A DNA stretch of 15,031 nt from an uncultured Asticcacaulis sp. (GTDB lineage Bacteria; Pseudomonadota; Alphaproteobacteria; Caulobacterales; Caulobacteraceae): contig CAMLPZ010000076.1 of assembly GCA_946482045.1 (NCBI GenBank), positions 1-15,031 of the forward strand, in the 5' to 3' direction. Made by a program: the position numbers and the translations under genes. Numbering within the stretch: position 1 is the first letter of the stretch; each line of letters begins with the position of its first letter. Under the pieces are notes generated by a model. The model was given only the letters and a program-made list of their open reading frames with translations, had not been told where the DNA came from and made no database searches. This document shows, piece after piece, positions 8,294 through 14,925 of this stretch.

Positions 8294-8860
8294 ATGTCAC
8301 TTATCAAACAAATCCAACCCACTATCGTGTCTCTGGCCGTTTTCACCGTCCTTTTCGGAGGGCTTTATCCGCTGGTGACCACGGCCATCGTCCGGACCGC
8401 CTTTGCCGATCAGGCGCAAGGTTCGCTCATCAAGAGCGGCGACACCGTCATCGGTTCGCGCCTGACGGGCCAAAACTTCACGCAGCCCCAGTACCTGTGG
8501 GGCCGGCTGTCAGCGACCGCCGAAGCGCCGTACAATGCCGGTGCATCCTCCGGCTCGAACCTGGGCGCAAATAACCCGGCCCTGCTCGATGCCGCCAAAG
8601 CCCGTCGCGATGCGCTCAATGTCCCGGGTCCCGTACCCGTCGATCTGCTGACCGCTTCCGGTTCCGGTCTCGATCCGCACATCAGCCCGGCCGCGGCTGC
8701 CATTCAGGCGCCCCGCATCGCGGCTGCCCGTAATGTTCCGGAACAGAGGGTGCGCGCTGCCATCGATGCTTCTACCGAAGCGCCCGACTTAGGAGTCTTG
8801 GGCGAAGCGCGCGTCAATGTGCTAGAGGTCAACCTCAGACTCGACGGCAAGCTGAAGTGA
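8294..8860 (+). CDS. kdpC: KdpC, periplasmic-facing assembly subunit of the Kdp ATPase
   Basis: This is a 188-aa protein with one N-terminal membrane helix (about residues 11-33) and a soluble, largely extracytoplasmic domain. Family wording is clear: GGLYPLVTT in the helix, IGSRLTGQNF, and SGLDPHISPAAA with AAARNVPEQRV near the end. KdpC is essential for assembly of the K+ pump and is thought to raise the K+ or ATP affinity of the complex. AGGAA at 8282-8286, overlapping the kdpB stop, provides the ribosome-binding site. The last codons overlap the kdpD GTG start by four bases (GTGA at 8857-8860), coupling pump and sensor synthesis. Confidence 0.97.
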   Translation: MSLIKQIQPTIVSLAVFTVLFGGLYPLVTTAIVRTAFADQAQGSLIKSGDTVIGSRLTGQNFTQPQYLWGRLSATAEAPYNAGASSGSNLGANNPALLDAAKARRDALNVPGPVPVDLLTASGSGLDPHISPAAAAIQAPRIAAARNVPEQRVRAAIDASTEAPDLGVLGEARVNVLEVNLRLDGKLK

Positions 8861-11514
8861 ACGCAGACATAAGACCCGACCCGGACAAGCTGCTCGCCCT
8901 CGTCAGCGATGACGAGGGCGAAGGCGCGCGTGGCCGGCTAAAGATCTTTTTCGGGGCCTCGGCCGGGGTGGGCAAGACCTTCGCCATGCTGAGCGAAGCA
9001 CGGCGTCTGCACGCCGAAGGGCGCAATGTCGTCATCGGCGTGGCGGAACATCATAACCGTCCCGAAACCCTGGCATTGATCGCGGGATTGCCCACCATAC
9101 CCCTTAAGGAAATAGACCATCGTGGTGTGACGGTTCGGGAGTTCGACCTCGATGCGGCGCTAGCTCTGCGTCCGGACCTGATCCTGGTCGACGAATATGC
9201 CCACACCAATGCGCCGGGCTCGCGCCACCCCAAACGTTGGCAGGACGTGGAGGAACTGCTCGACAACGGGATCGATGTCTATACAACGCTGAACGTTCAG
9301 CACCTCGAAAGTCTGAACGACGTCGTCGCCAAGCTGACCGGCGTGTGGGTTAAGGAGACCGTGCCGGACTCGGTCTTCGACGCGGCCGACGACATCGCCC
9401 TGATCGATATCCCCGCCGAGGATTTGTTACAGCGCCTGGCGGACGGCAAGGTCTATGTCGCCGAGGGCGCGGGCCAGCGCGCTGCCGACAACTTCTTCAA
9501 GAAGGGTAACCTTGGCCGTCTCCGGGAACTGGCCTTGCGCCGCGCCACCGAGAGGGTCGACGCGCAAAACGACGCGCTGAATGCCGCCATGGGTCAGTCC
9601 GAAGCCGCCACGGGCGACAAGATCCTCGTGCTGGTCGGGCCCGATCCCCTATCGCAGCGCCTTATCCGTCACACTAAGCGCATGGCCGACCGCTCGCGCG
9701 CGCCCTGGTTTGCGCTTTATCTCCAGACCGACCGTCATGAAACCCTCTCGCCTAAGGCGCGCCTTCGCGTCGAACACCATCTGCGCCTGGCTGAAAAGTT
9801 GAGTGGGCGCGTGGTGCGGCTCAATGCCGGTCGGGCGGCTTCGGCCATTCTCGGCTATGCCCGTCAGAATGGCTTCACCCGTCTGGTGTTGGGCCACACC
9901 GTGCAGCCGTGGTGGCGGAGGGCCATGGGGCAGCAATCCTTATCGCAGAAACTCATCGCACAAGGTGCCGGCCTTGAGATCACAACCCTCAATGCGGAGG
10001 CGGAAGATAACGGCAAGAGCGGCCGTGAAAAGGCCGATCGATCGGTCCTGGCTGCTGCCCCACAGCACTATGCGATGGCGCTTGCGGTCGTTGGCCTCAG
10101 CACGGCGCTGGGAATGCCGTTCCGCGAACTGATCGATCCCGACAGCCTGATCATGCTCTACATGACGGGCGTCGTCGCCGTGGCGGCGCGTTGGGGCATC
10201 GGTCCGGCGGTCCTGTCGTCGATCCTGTCAGTCGCGGCCTTCAATTGGTTCTTTATCCAGCCCTATTACAGCTTCACCTTCGACAATATCAGCTACGGGA
10301 TCACCTTCGCCGTTATGTTGGTGACCTCGCTGATCGTCGGTTCTCTGACCGCGCGCCTGTCGCTGCATGCCCGGTTGGCGCGCAAGGGCGAGGCCGAGAC
10401 GCGCCTGCTCTATGACCTGTCGCGTGAACTGTCCTCGGTCCGCGACAAGCCCGCCATGGGGCAGGTGGCGTCCCGCCATTTGGAGGCCGCTTTCGACGTC
10501 GAATTCGGTTTATGGAGCTCCAGCCAGCAAATCGCCGGCCGGGCCGAGGACGATCCGCGCGAGCTGGGCGCCATGCAGTGGGTGGCGCAAAATCGCCAGA
10601 TCGCGGGCCGCCACACCGACACCCTGCCGTCGGCCAAGGGGCTTTACTTGCCTCTGCCGGGAGAGCCTGGCGTACTGTGCCTGACGCCGCGAGATGACAG
10701 CCGCCAGTTTACCGGCGCCGAACTTCTGGTTTTTGAGACGGTGGCCAGCCTGATCGCCGGCGCATTGCAACGCGCACGCCAGGCGAATGAGGCGGAAACT
10801 TCGCGCGTCGAGACCGAGAATGAGAAGCTCCGCAATGTGCTTCTGGCTTCGCTTTCGCACGATTTGAAGACGCCGCTGACAGTAATGAACGGCGCGGTGT
10901 CGTCGCTGCTCAAGATGCGCAAAAAGCTGCCGCGAGAGGCGGTCGACGAACTGACGGCGCTGTGGGGCCATCTGACGCGGCTGCAGAAGTTCGTTGCCAA
11001 CCTGCTGCGCATGGCGGCTATCACCTCAGGGCAGCTGAGGCTCAACTTCGAACCCTATATGATCCAGGAAATCGCAGGCGCCGCCATCGGGCGCGTGGAG
11101 GCTCAGAAGGGCAATCGCCAGATCCGCACCGTCACCAATGGGCAGATTTCCATGGTCATGATCGATGGCGCGCTGGTCGAGCAAGTGCTGATCAACCTGT
11201 TTGAAAACGCCATCAACCATACAAGCGAGGATGGATTGATCACCTTGACTTTGGAAAATGATGCCGACCGCGTCCGCGTGAAGGTCAGCGACGACGGCTA
11301 CGGGCTCAAGCCGGGGGAGGAGGATCAGATTTTTGAAAAATTTCATACCGATGGCGGCAAGTCGTCAGATCGGCTGGGTCAGGGAACGGGCTTGGGCCTC
11401 GCCATCTGCAAGGGCGTCGTAGAGGCGCATGGCGGTATGATCTACGCCAAGAACAATCCAGGCGGAGGGGCCAGCTTCATCTTTACTCTGCCCGTTGTGA
11501 AGGCCGAACAATGA
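8857..11514 (+). CDS. kdpD: KdpD, K+/turgor-responsive sensor histidine kinase
   Basis: This 885-aa inner-membrane kinase phosphorylates KdpE when K+ is limiting. The KdpD-specific N-terminal domain has a Walker A at 33-41 (GASAGVGKT) and LVDEYAHTN at about 110-118. A Usp-like domain starts near 255 (KILVLVGPDP). Four membrane helices (DUF4118-type) lie at about 405-505, followed by a GAF-like stretch. The kinase core has the H-box SLSHDLKTPL with phospho-acceptor His668, an N-box NLFENAINHT (780-789), the DDGYG motif (812-816) and GQGTGLGLAI (841-850). Length is close to E. coli KdpD (894 aa). The start is the GTG at 8857, sharing GTGA with the kdpC stop. Its own stop overlaps the kdpE ATG by four bases. 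All kinase motifs are intact. Confidence 0.98.
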   Translation: MNADIRPDPDKLLALVSDDEGEGARGRLKIFFGASAGVGKTFAMLSEARRLHAEGRNVVIGVAEHHNRPETLALIAGLPTIPLKEIDHRGVTVREFDLDAALALRPDLILVDEYAHTNAPGSRHPKRWQDVEELLDNGIDVYTTLNVQHLESLNDVVAKLTGVWVKETVPDSVFDAADDIALIDIPAEDLLQRLADGKVYVAEGAGQRAADNFFKKGNLGRLRELALRRATERVDAQNDALNAAMGQSEAATGDKILVLVGPDPLSQRLIRHTKRMADRSRAPWFALYLQTDRHETLSPKARLRVEHHLRLAEKLSGRVVRLNAGRAASAILGYARQNGFTRLVLGHTVQPWWRRAMGQQSLSQKLIAQGAGLEITTLNAEAEDNGKSGREKADRSVLAAAPQHYAMALAVVGLSTALGMPFRELIDPDSLIMLYMTGVVAVAARWGIGPAVLSSILSVAAFNWFFIQPYYSFTFDNISYGITFAVMLVTSLIVGSLTARLSLHARLARKGEAETRLLYDLSRELSSVRDKPAMGQVASRHLEAAFDVEFGLWSSSQQIAGRAEDDPRELGAMQWVAQNRQIAGRHTDTLPSAKGLYLPLPGEPGVLCLTPRDDSRQFTGAELLVFETVASLIAGALQRARQANEAETSRVETENEKLRNVLLASLSHDLKTPLTVMNGAVSSLLKMRKKLPREAVDELTALWGHLTRLQKFVANLLRMAAITSGQLRLNFEPYMIQEIAGAAIGRVEAQKGNRQIRTVTNGQISMVMIDGALVEQVLINLFENAINHTSEDGLITLTLENDADRVRVKVSDDGYGLKPGEEDQIFEKFHTDGGKSSDRLGQGTGLGLAICKGVVEAHGGMIYAKNNPGGGASFIFTLPVVKAEQ

Positions 11515-12197
11515 CAACCGTGCTCGTTATCGAAGACGAAGGTGAGATACGCCGCTATCTGCGCGCCACCTTGTCGGCACAGGACTATGAGGTACTGGAG
11601 GCGGCAACGGCGCGAGAAGGGATGCAAAGGCTAACGCTCGACCGGCCGGATGTCGTCGTCCTCGACCTCGGCCTGCCGGACAAGGATGGCCAGACCGTCA
11701 TCAGAGAGCTACGTGAATGGTCCCAGGTTCCCATCGTCGTCCTGTCGGCACGTGAGCAGGAGGCCGACAAAATCACGGCGCTGGAAGCCGGAGCGGACGA
11801 CTATCTTACAAAGCCCTTTGCGGCAGGGGAACTGCTGGCTCGTCTAAAGGTTGCTCTGCGACATTCGAGCCAAAGAGCCGGTCCCGCCGCCGTTAAGGAA
11901 GTGTTCGAACGGGGCGATCTCAAAGTCGATTTCTCGGCGAGGCGAATATGGCTCGGTGACGAAGACGTTCATCTGACGCCGACCGAGTATAAGCTGTTGA
12001 CCACTTTCATCCAGCACGCGGGCAAGGTCCTCACGCACCGCCAGTTACTCGAAGCCGTATGGGGGCGACATACGACGAACCAGAACCATTATTTGCGCAT
12101 CCATACGCAGCACCTTCGCGAGAAACTGAAGGACGATCCACTTAAGCCGAGTTTCATCATTACGGAGCCTGGAATAGGGTATCGTTTCGACGGCTAG
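11511..12197 (+). CDS. kdpE: KdpE, OmpR-type response regulator of the kdp operon
   Basis: This is a 228-aa two-domain response regulator. The receiver has the acidic pair Glu8-Asp9, the phospho-accepting Asp52 (VVVLDLGLPDKDG), Ser79 as the conserved hydroxyl residue and Lys101 (DDYLTKPF). The C-terminal winged-helix domain (about 130-228) shows LTPTEYKLL, GKVLTHRQLLEAVWG and the ending ITEPGIGYRF, all typical of KdpE. Phosphorylated KdpE activates the kdp promoter, here presumably in the 4137-4300 leader. Its ATG overlaps the kdpD stop (ATGA at 11511-11514). It is the last gene of the operon and faces a leftward gene across about 280 bases. Confidence 0.97.
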   Translation: MTTVLVIEDEGEIRRYLRATLSAQDYEVLEAATAREGMQRLTLDRPDVVVLDLGLPDKDGQTVIRELREWSQVPIVVLSAREQEADKITALEAGADDYLTKPFAAGELLARLKVALRHSSQRAGPAAVKEVFERGDLKVDFSARRIWLGDEDVHLTPTEYKLLTTFIQHAGKVLTHRQLLEAVWGRHTTNQNHYLRIHTQHLREKLKDDPLKPSFIITEPGIGYRFDG

Positions 12198-12209
12198 ATC
12201 GAAATGAGT

Positions 12210-12236
12210 TTAGATGGAAACGCTATTCCGATCTAA
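12210..12236 (+). terminator. Possible hairpin at the end of the kdp operon
   Basis: TTAGATGGAA (12210-12219) pairs with TTCC (12226-12229) and ATCTAA (12231-12236) past one bulged G, leaving a six-base loop. It begins 13 bases after the kdpE stop. No T-run follows directly, so termination is uncertain and it may only protect the mRNA 3' end. Confidence 0.35.
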
Positions 12237-12528
12237 GCTATTGCTCTGTTGTGATATTTTGGCGAAAACCGCTGACACTTTTCGCCATATCGCTCTAATT
12301 CACGACTGCGAATTTGCGTCGTCCCCACCCTCAGATTTGCGAGGAACGGGCAATGCGTTGAAACCGCGTAGATGCCCGCATCTTCCCCGGCACGTTCCGC
12401 GCTCGGCGTGCCGCGGCGGGTGTGGGTGTTCGGGAGAAGAATGCGTGACTGCCTGCCCGAAAGACAAGAACTCCGATATGCTACCTTGCGGCAAGTCCTG
12501 CCACCGCTTGTGTGCGATGAAGTTTTAA
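12214..12528 (+). other. Doubtful cysteine-rich ORF (104 codons)
   Basis: The second half of this ORF is unusually rich in cysteine. It reads CRGGCGCSGEECVTACP and then, after nine residues, CGKSCHRLCAMKF, so many Cys fall within about 40 residues. That spacing recalls metal-binding or disulfide-rich peptides. Against it being a gene, the first codons lie inside the hairpin following kdpE, the ORF spans a second hairpin, no good ribosome-binding site precedes the ATG at 12214, and the 3' end overlaps the leftward gene at 12481 antisense. A shorter version starting internally (for example the TTG near 12358) is conceivable. I do not recognise a family and keep it only as a candidate. Confidence 0.15.
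12260..12287. terminator. Candidate bidirectional terminator between convergent genes
   Basis: TGGCGAAAA (12260-12268) and TTTTCGCCA (12279-12287) are perfect nine-base complements around a ten-base loop. A-rich left and T-rich right arms are usual for bidirectional terminators. It lies between the rightward kdp operon and the leftward synthase-like gene, where such an element would be useful. The T-runs after it are short. Confidence 0.42.
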
Positions 12529-13233
12529 GGAGTGGAGGTAGCGTCTGCTCTCGGCAGGACGTTGCATGATGTCGGATTTCCGAAGCGTCACGATATTTGG
12601 CTGACGAGAGACAACCAGTATTTCATTTCCTTCGACGCCGTCTTCCGGCCGCAAAAGGACGGTGTGAAAGCCGAGAATGCTCATTTCTTTTGCGAGCGCG
12701 AAACCGTCTATGGGTATTTTGCCGTCATCAAGAAGGTTAAAGGCGAGATTAAGCGCCAGAAACCCATCAGGTTCTACTTTCGACATTGTGTCAGCTATCC
12801 ATGCGGGTCGTGTGAAGCCAGCCACTGTTCCGGTAGATGTGCAAGCGTCAACAACGATGGCGCCATATTTGGTGCGGCAGCGTGTTGGAAATGTTAGACC
12901 ATCTGTCGTGAACCAACGCACACGCGAATCCAGATTGAAATATCGGCGGGCAATATTTTCAGCCATGGGATCGATATCGACAACAGTGACCCACTCCCCC
13001 GCGCGGGCAAGCATTGTTGCCAGACTTCCGCCGCCACCCCCAAGCATCAAAATCCTTTTGCGACCTCTTAGCAGTAGTTTCAAGGCGTTAACATAGCCGA
13101 AAAGACTAACACCCGTCGAATTCACCAAGGTTTGCATGCTGCCGCCCGTCAAATATGAACGCGCGCCATCGCTAAGCCGTTCAACGATTCTGATCTTGCC
13201 AAACGGACCATTATACTGGGCAAGTTGTCTCAC
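12481..13233 (-). CDS. Spermidine-synthase-like / SAM-type fold protein (divergent copy)
   Basis: This 250-aa protein has the Rossmann-type fold of polyamine aminopropyltransferases and SAM methyltransferases. The glycine-rich loop ILMLGGGGGSLATML is at about 61-75, an acidic ribose-binding segment VVDIDP at 85-89, and DG at 111-112. The N-terminal beta part RSYLTGGSMQTLVN resembles the SpeE entry region. Where spermidine synthases carry a DxxD motif, this protein has DACTST (129-134) with no second Asp, so aminopropyl transfer is doubtful. The GTG at 13233 is used because an in-frame TAA lies immediately upstream, and the next Met is at residue 33, too late for the fold. It is the last gene of the leftward cassette, 77 bases after the PhnA-like gene. 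Actual substrate and reaction are unknown. Confidence 0.75.
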   Translation of the reverse strand: MRQLAQYNGPFGKIRIVERLSDGARSYLTGGSMQTLVNSTGVSLFGYVNALKLLLRGRKRILMLGGGGGSLATMLARAGEWVTVVDIDPMAENIARRYFNLDSRVRWFTTDGLTFPTRCRTKYGAIVVDACTSTGTVAGFTRPAWIADTMSKVEPDGFLALNLAFNLLDDGKIPIDGFALAKEMSILGFHTVLLRPEDGVEGNEILVVSRQPNIVTLRKSDIMQRPAESRRYLHSLKLHRTQAVAGLAAR

Positions 13234-13310
13234 TTAATTCGCCATCAACAGCTTTGTCCCCCGATCACCTGAACCTTCTGCGGTACGGGGAAGGTACAAC
13301 CCACAGCCCG

Positions 13311-13547
13311 TCAGGCCTTTTTGACGAATTCCGTTCGTAAAACCAAGCCTTTGACTTTTTCGGCGTTACACTCGATTTCAGCATCATCGTCGGTCAGTCG
13401 AATGTTCTTGATAAGAGTGCCACGCTTTAGCGTGACGCCTCCCGATCCCTTGACCTTGAGATCCTTAACCAGGGTGACGCTGTCGCCATTGCTGAGGCGT
13501 GTGCCGTTCGCGTCCTTAACGATGATCTCGCTATTGTCATCCGTCAT
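13311..13547 (-). CDS. PhnA/YjdM C-terminal-domain protein without zinc ribbon
   Basis: This is a 78-aa protein matching the C-terminal domain of the PhnA/YjdM family: VKDANGTRLSNGDSVTLV, then DLKVKGSGG, IKNIRLTDDD and the ending LRTEFVKKA. Full-length YjdM (about 110 aa) has an N-terminal four-cysteine zinc ribbon, which is absent here; the single Cys is in the core. The start at 13547 (MTDDNSE) is preferred over the in-frame ATG at 13598, because AAGGA lies nine bases before it and the upstream residues (HSRTAEHHTREGH) are unlike the family. Despite the historic name 'alkylphosphonate utilization', no role in phosphonate breakdown is established and no phn genes are nearby. It sits between two spermidine-synthase-like genes in the same direction. 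Confidence 0.85.
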   Translation of the reverse strand: MTDDNSEIIVKDANGTRLSNGDSVTLVKDLKVKGSGGVTLKRGTLIKNIRLTDDDAEIECNAEKVKGLVLRTEFVKKA

Positions 13548-13654
13548 ATCTGTGTGTCCTTCTCTTGTGTGGTGTTCAGCCGTCCGCGAGTGCGCCATTG
13601 GTCACCGCCCTCGTTTTGAGCTGGAATGTAATCATGAGCGCCGTTGAGTTCGGT

Positions 13655-13682
13655 GCATCATCGAAATCGCGATCGAAGATGC
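13655..13682 (-). other. Stem-loop just downstream of the 13685-14470 gene
   Basis: GCATCATCGA (13655-13664) pairs with TCGAAGATGC (13673-13682) with one mismatch around an eight-base loop. On the minus strand it begins two bases after the stop codon. No T-run follows, so it is more likely a stabilising or attenuating hairpin inside the cassette than a full terminator. It would lower or uncouple expression of the PhnA-like gene. Confidence 0.35.
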
Positions 13683-13684
13683 TG

Positions 13685-14470
13685 TCAGCGCGGGGGGCCA
13701 TAGAAGTCGTCTAGCCCTTGGAAGTAGGGGATGTCCAAACCCTTCCTATGCCTTATGAGCAGTCGCCGCACGTCCGTTGCAACATCCTCCTGTAGCCGTG
13801 CGGTTCCTTTTCGGGCCATGACGATGTAGTTGTCGCAGCGCTTCGCATATGCGATCACGCAATTCCGCTGAAACTTGGCCGCGATGCGGCCGATCTGCTC
13901 GTGCAGATGCGGGTCGCTACCCACGAGGTTTGCTACCAAGATGCCACCATCGGTCAGCGCCTCGTAACAGTTGCTGTAAAAGGTCGTGGAGAACAGGTGT
14001 TCCGGCATCCCATCGACCGTAAAGCCATCGAGCAACAGAATGTCGGTGGGGTGTTGGAGCCGCGCCATATAGTCGGCGGCATCGGCCTGAATGACCTCAA
14101 ACCGGTCACCATCTTCCGGGATGTTAAACATATCCCGAAGCCTGATCACCTCTGCGGAATTCTCTATGGTGACAATCTTCGCGTCTGGAAATCGGCGAAA
14201 GCAGTATTTGGACAGAGATCCTCCGCCCAGGCCGATGATCAGAATGTGTGACGGGTCTTGTTTGAACAGTTTGAAGGCCATCATGGCCTGTGTGTAGTGA
14301 AGAACAAGGCGAAAAGGATCTTCGAGCGACATTTCGGACTGGATATGCAAGCCGTCGAAATGCAGGCTCAGCGTATGGTCGGTCCGCAGAGTAAATGGCC
14401 CATTGGCGCCGGATTGAAGAACCCAGCCGGGGCGGTCATTCATGCTTGTATATTCACGCGCTGGCGTCAC
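13685..14470 (-). CDS. Spermidine-synthase-like protein (SpeE-family fold)
   Basis: This 261-aa protein resembles the SpeE-like (polyamine aminopropyltransferase-like) family. The N-terminal region has LHFDGLHIQSEM, corresponding to the G.xxQS element. The nucleotide-binding loop ILIIGLGGGSLSKY is at 76-89, the acidic ribose-binding residue is Glu103 (VTIEN), and QADAADY at 128-134 follows. The segment LLLDGFTVDGMPEHLFSTTFY (146-165) replaces the classical DSTDP active-site motif: the first Asp (148) is kept and the next is displaced to 153. That is typical of SpeE-like paralogs whose activity is not proven. GTG 14470 is chosen because GAAAGG lies about six bases upstream; the ATG at 14443 lacks such a site. 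The XRE gene ends 30 bases upstream, suggesting co-transcription. Confidence 0.85.
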   Translation of the reverse strand: MTPAREYTSMNDRPGWVLQSGANGPFTLRTDHTLSLHFDGLHIQSEMSLEDPFRLVLHYTQAMMAFKLFKQDPSHILIIGLGGGSLSKYCFRRFPDAKIVTIENSAEVIRLRDMFNIPEDGDRFEVIQADAADYMARLQHPTDILLLDGFTVDGMPEHLFSTTFYSNCYEALTDGGILVANLVGSDPHLHEQIGRIAAKFQRNCVIAYAKRCDNYIVMARKGTARLQEDVATDVRRLLIRHRKGLDIPYFQGLDDFYGPPR

Positions 14471-14500
14471 AGCTTACCTTTCGGGAGCAATAGTGGCTTA

Positions 14501-14803
14501 TCAATTCGCCGAAGAAGGCAAGTTTGAACCATTGTGACGCGGGATCGTGCGAACAGGGGCAGCCTTAAGGCGTACACCGCGGCCGCCTCTTTCGCTGCTC
14601 TCATTCTCCGAGATCAGCTCTACTCCCGCCCGATCCAGAGCTTCGACGACCTTCGTCAGGGACTCCACAACCCCACGAACATTCCCTTCGCTTTTTTCCA
14701 TGCGCTGGATGGTGGCCAGGGAGACGCCTGACAGGGCAGAGAGCTCCCGTTGATCGATCCCGAGCAAGGCGCGTGATGCCCTGAGTTGCCCCGCCGTCAT
14801 CAT
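14501..14803 (-). CDS. XRE-family helix-turn-helix regulator
   Basis: This is a 100-aa DNA-binding protein. The HTH spans about residues 5-38: QLRASRALLGIDQRELSALS, then GVSLATIQRME. The segment SLTKVVEALDRAGVELISEN and RGGRGVRLK follow, a layout frequent in small alphaproteobacterial XRE proteins ('GVELI...GGRGVRL'). The C-terminal 20 residues after VRLK look unstructured. It may start at either of two adjacent ATGs (14803 or 14800); neither has a strong ribosome-binding site, in keeping with a short or leaderless mRNA. It heads the leftward cassette and is presumably its regulator. No toxin partner is adjacent, so an antitoxin role is not supported. Confidence 0.88.
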   Translation of the reverse strand: MMTAGQLRASRALLGIDQRELSALSGVSLATIQRMEKSEGNVRGVVESLTKVVEALDRAGVELISENESSERGGRGVRLKAAPVRTIPRHNGSNLPSSAN

Positions 14804-14817
14804 GTGCTGAAAAATCC

Positions 14818-14854
14818 AATATATGGCTGTAAAACTGATGCATAAAACATCAGT
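14818..14854 (-). promoter_or_regulatory. Promoter and likely autoregulatory operator of the XRE gene
   Basis: ACTGATG (14834-14840) and CATCAGT (14848-14854) are perfect inverted repeats around a seven-base A-rich spacer, a size usual for a dimeric XRE repressor site. Reading leftward, TATATT (complement of 14818-14823) is a good -10 box about 15 bases before the start codon. The matching -35 position falls within the palindrome (TTTATG-like). Binding there would block the promoter. Confidence 0.48.
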
Positions 14855-14897
14855 CTTGCTTTTTCAAGTGCGATTCTTGCTCGGGAACTTTATCCCA

Positions 14898-14925
14898 GAT
14901 GGTTGGAACCCCAACCATCGTTTTT
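14898..14925 (+). terminator. Intrinsic terminator facing right, without a visible gene
   Basis: GATGGTTGG (14898-14906) and CCAACCATC (14911-14919) form a perfect nine-pair stem with a four-base loop, followed by G and five T (14921-14925). This is a textbook rho-independent terminator for rightward transcription. The only candidate upstream transcripts are a short RNA from the XRE promoter region or read-through antisense to the cassette. Confidence 0.6.

Noticed and set aside
12532..12897. Rightward 121-codon open frame inside the synthase-like gene
   Set aside because: It is antisense to the conserved Rossmann-fold gene on the minus strand, with no supporting motif or context.
14501..14803. 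XRE protein as an antitoxin of a toxin-antitoxin pair
   Set aside because: The adjacent co-directional gene is a SpeE-like enzyme, and no small toxin-like ORF such as RelE or HipA is present on either side.
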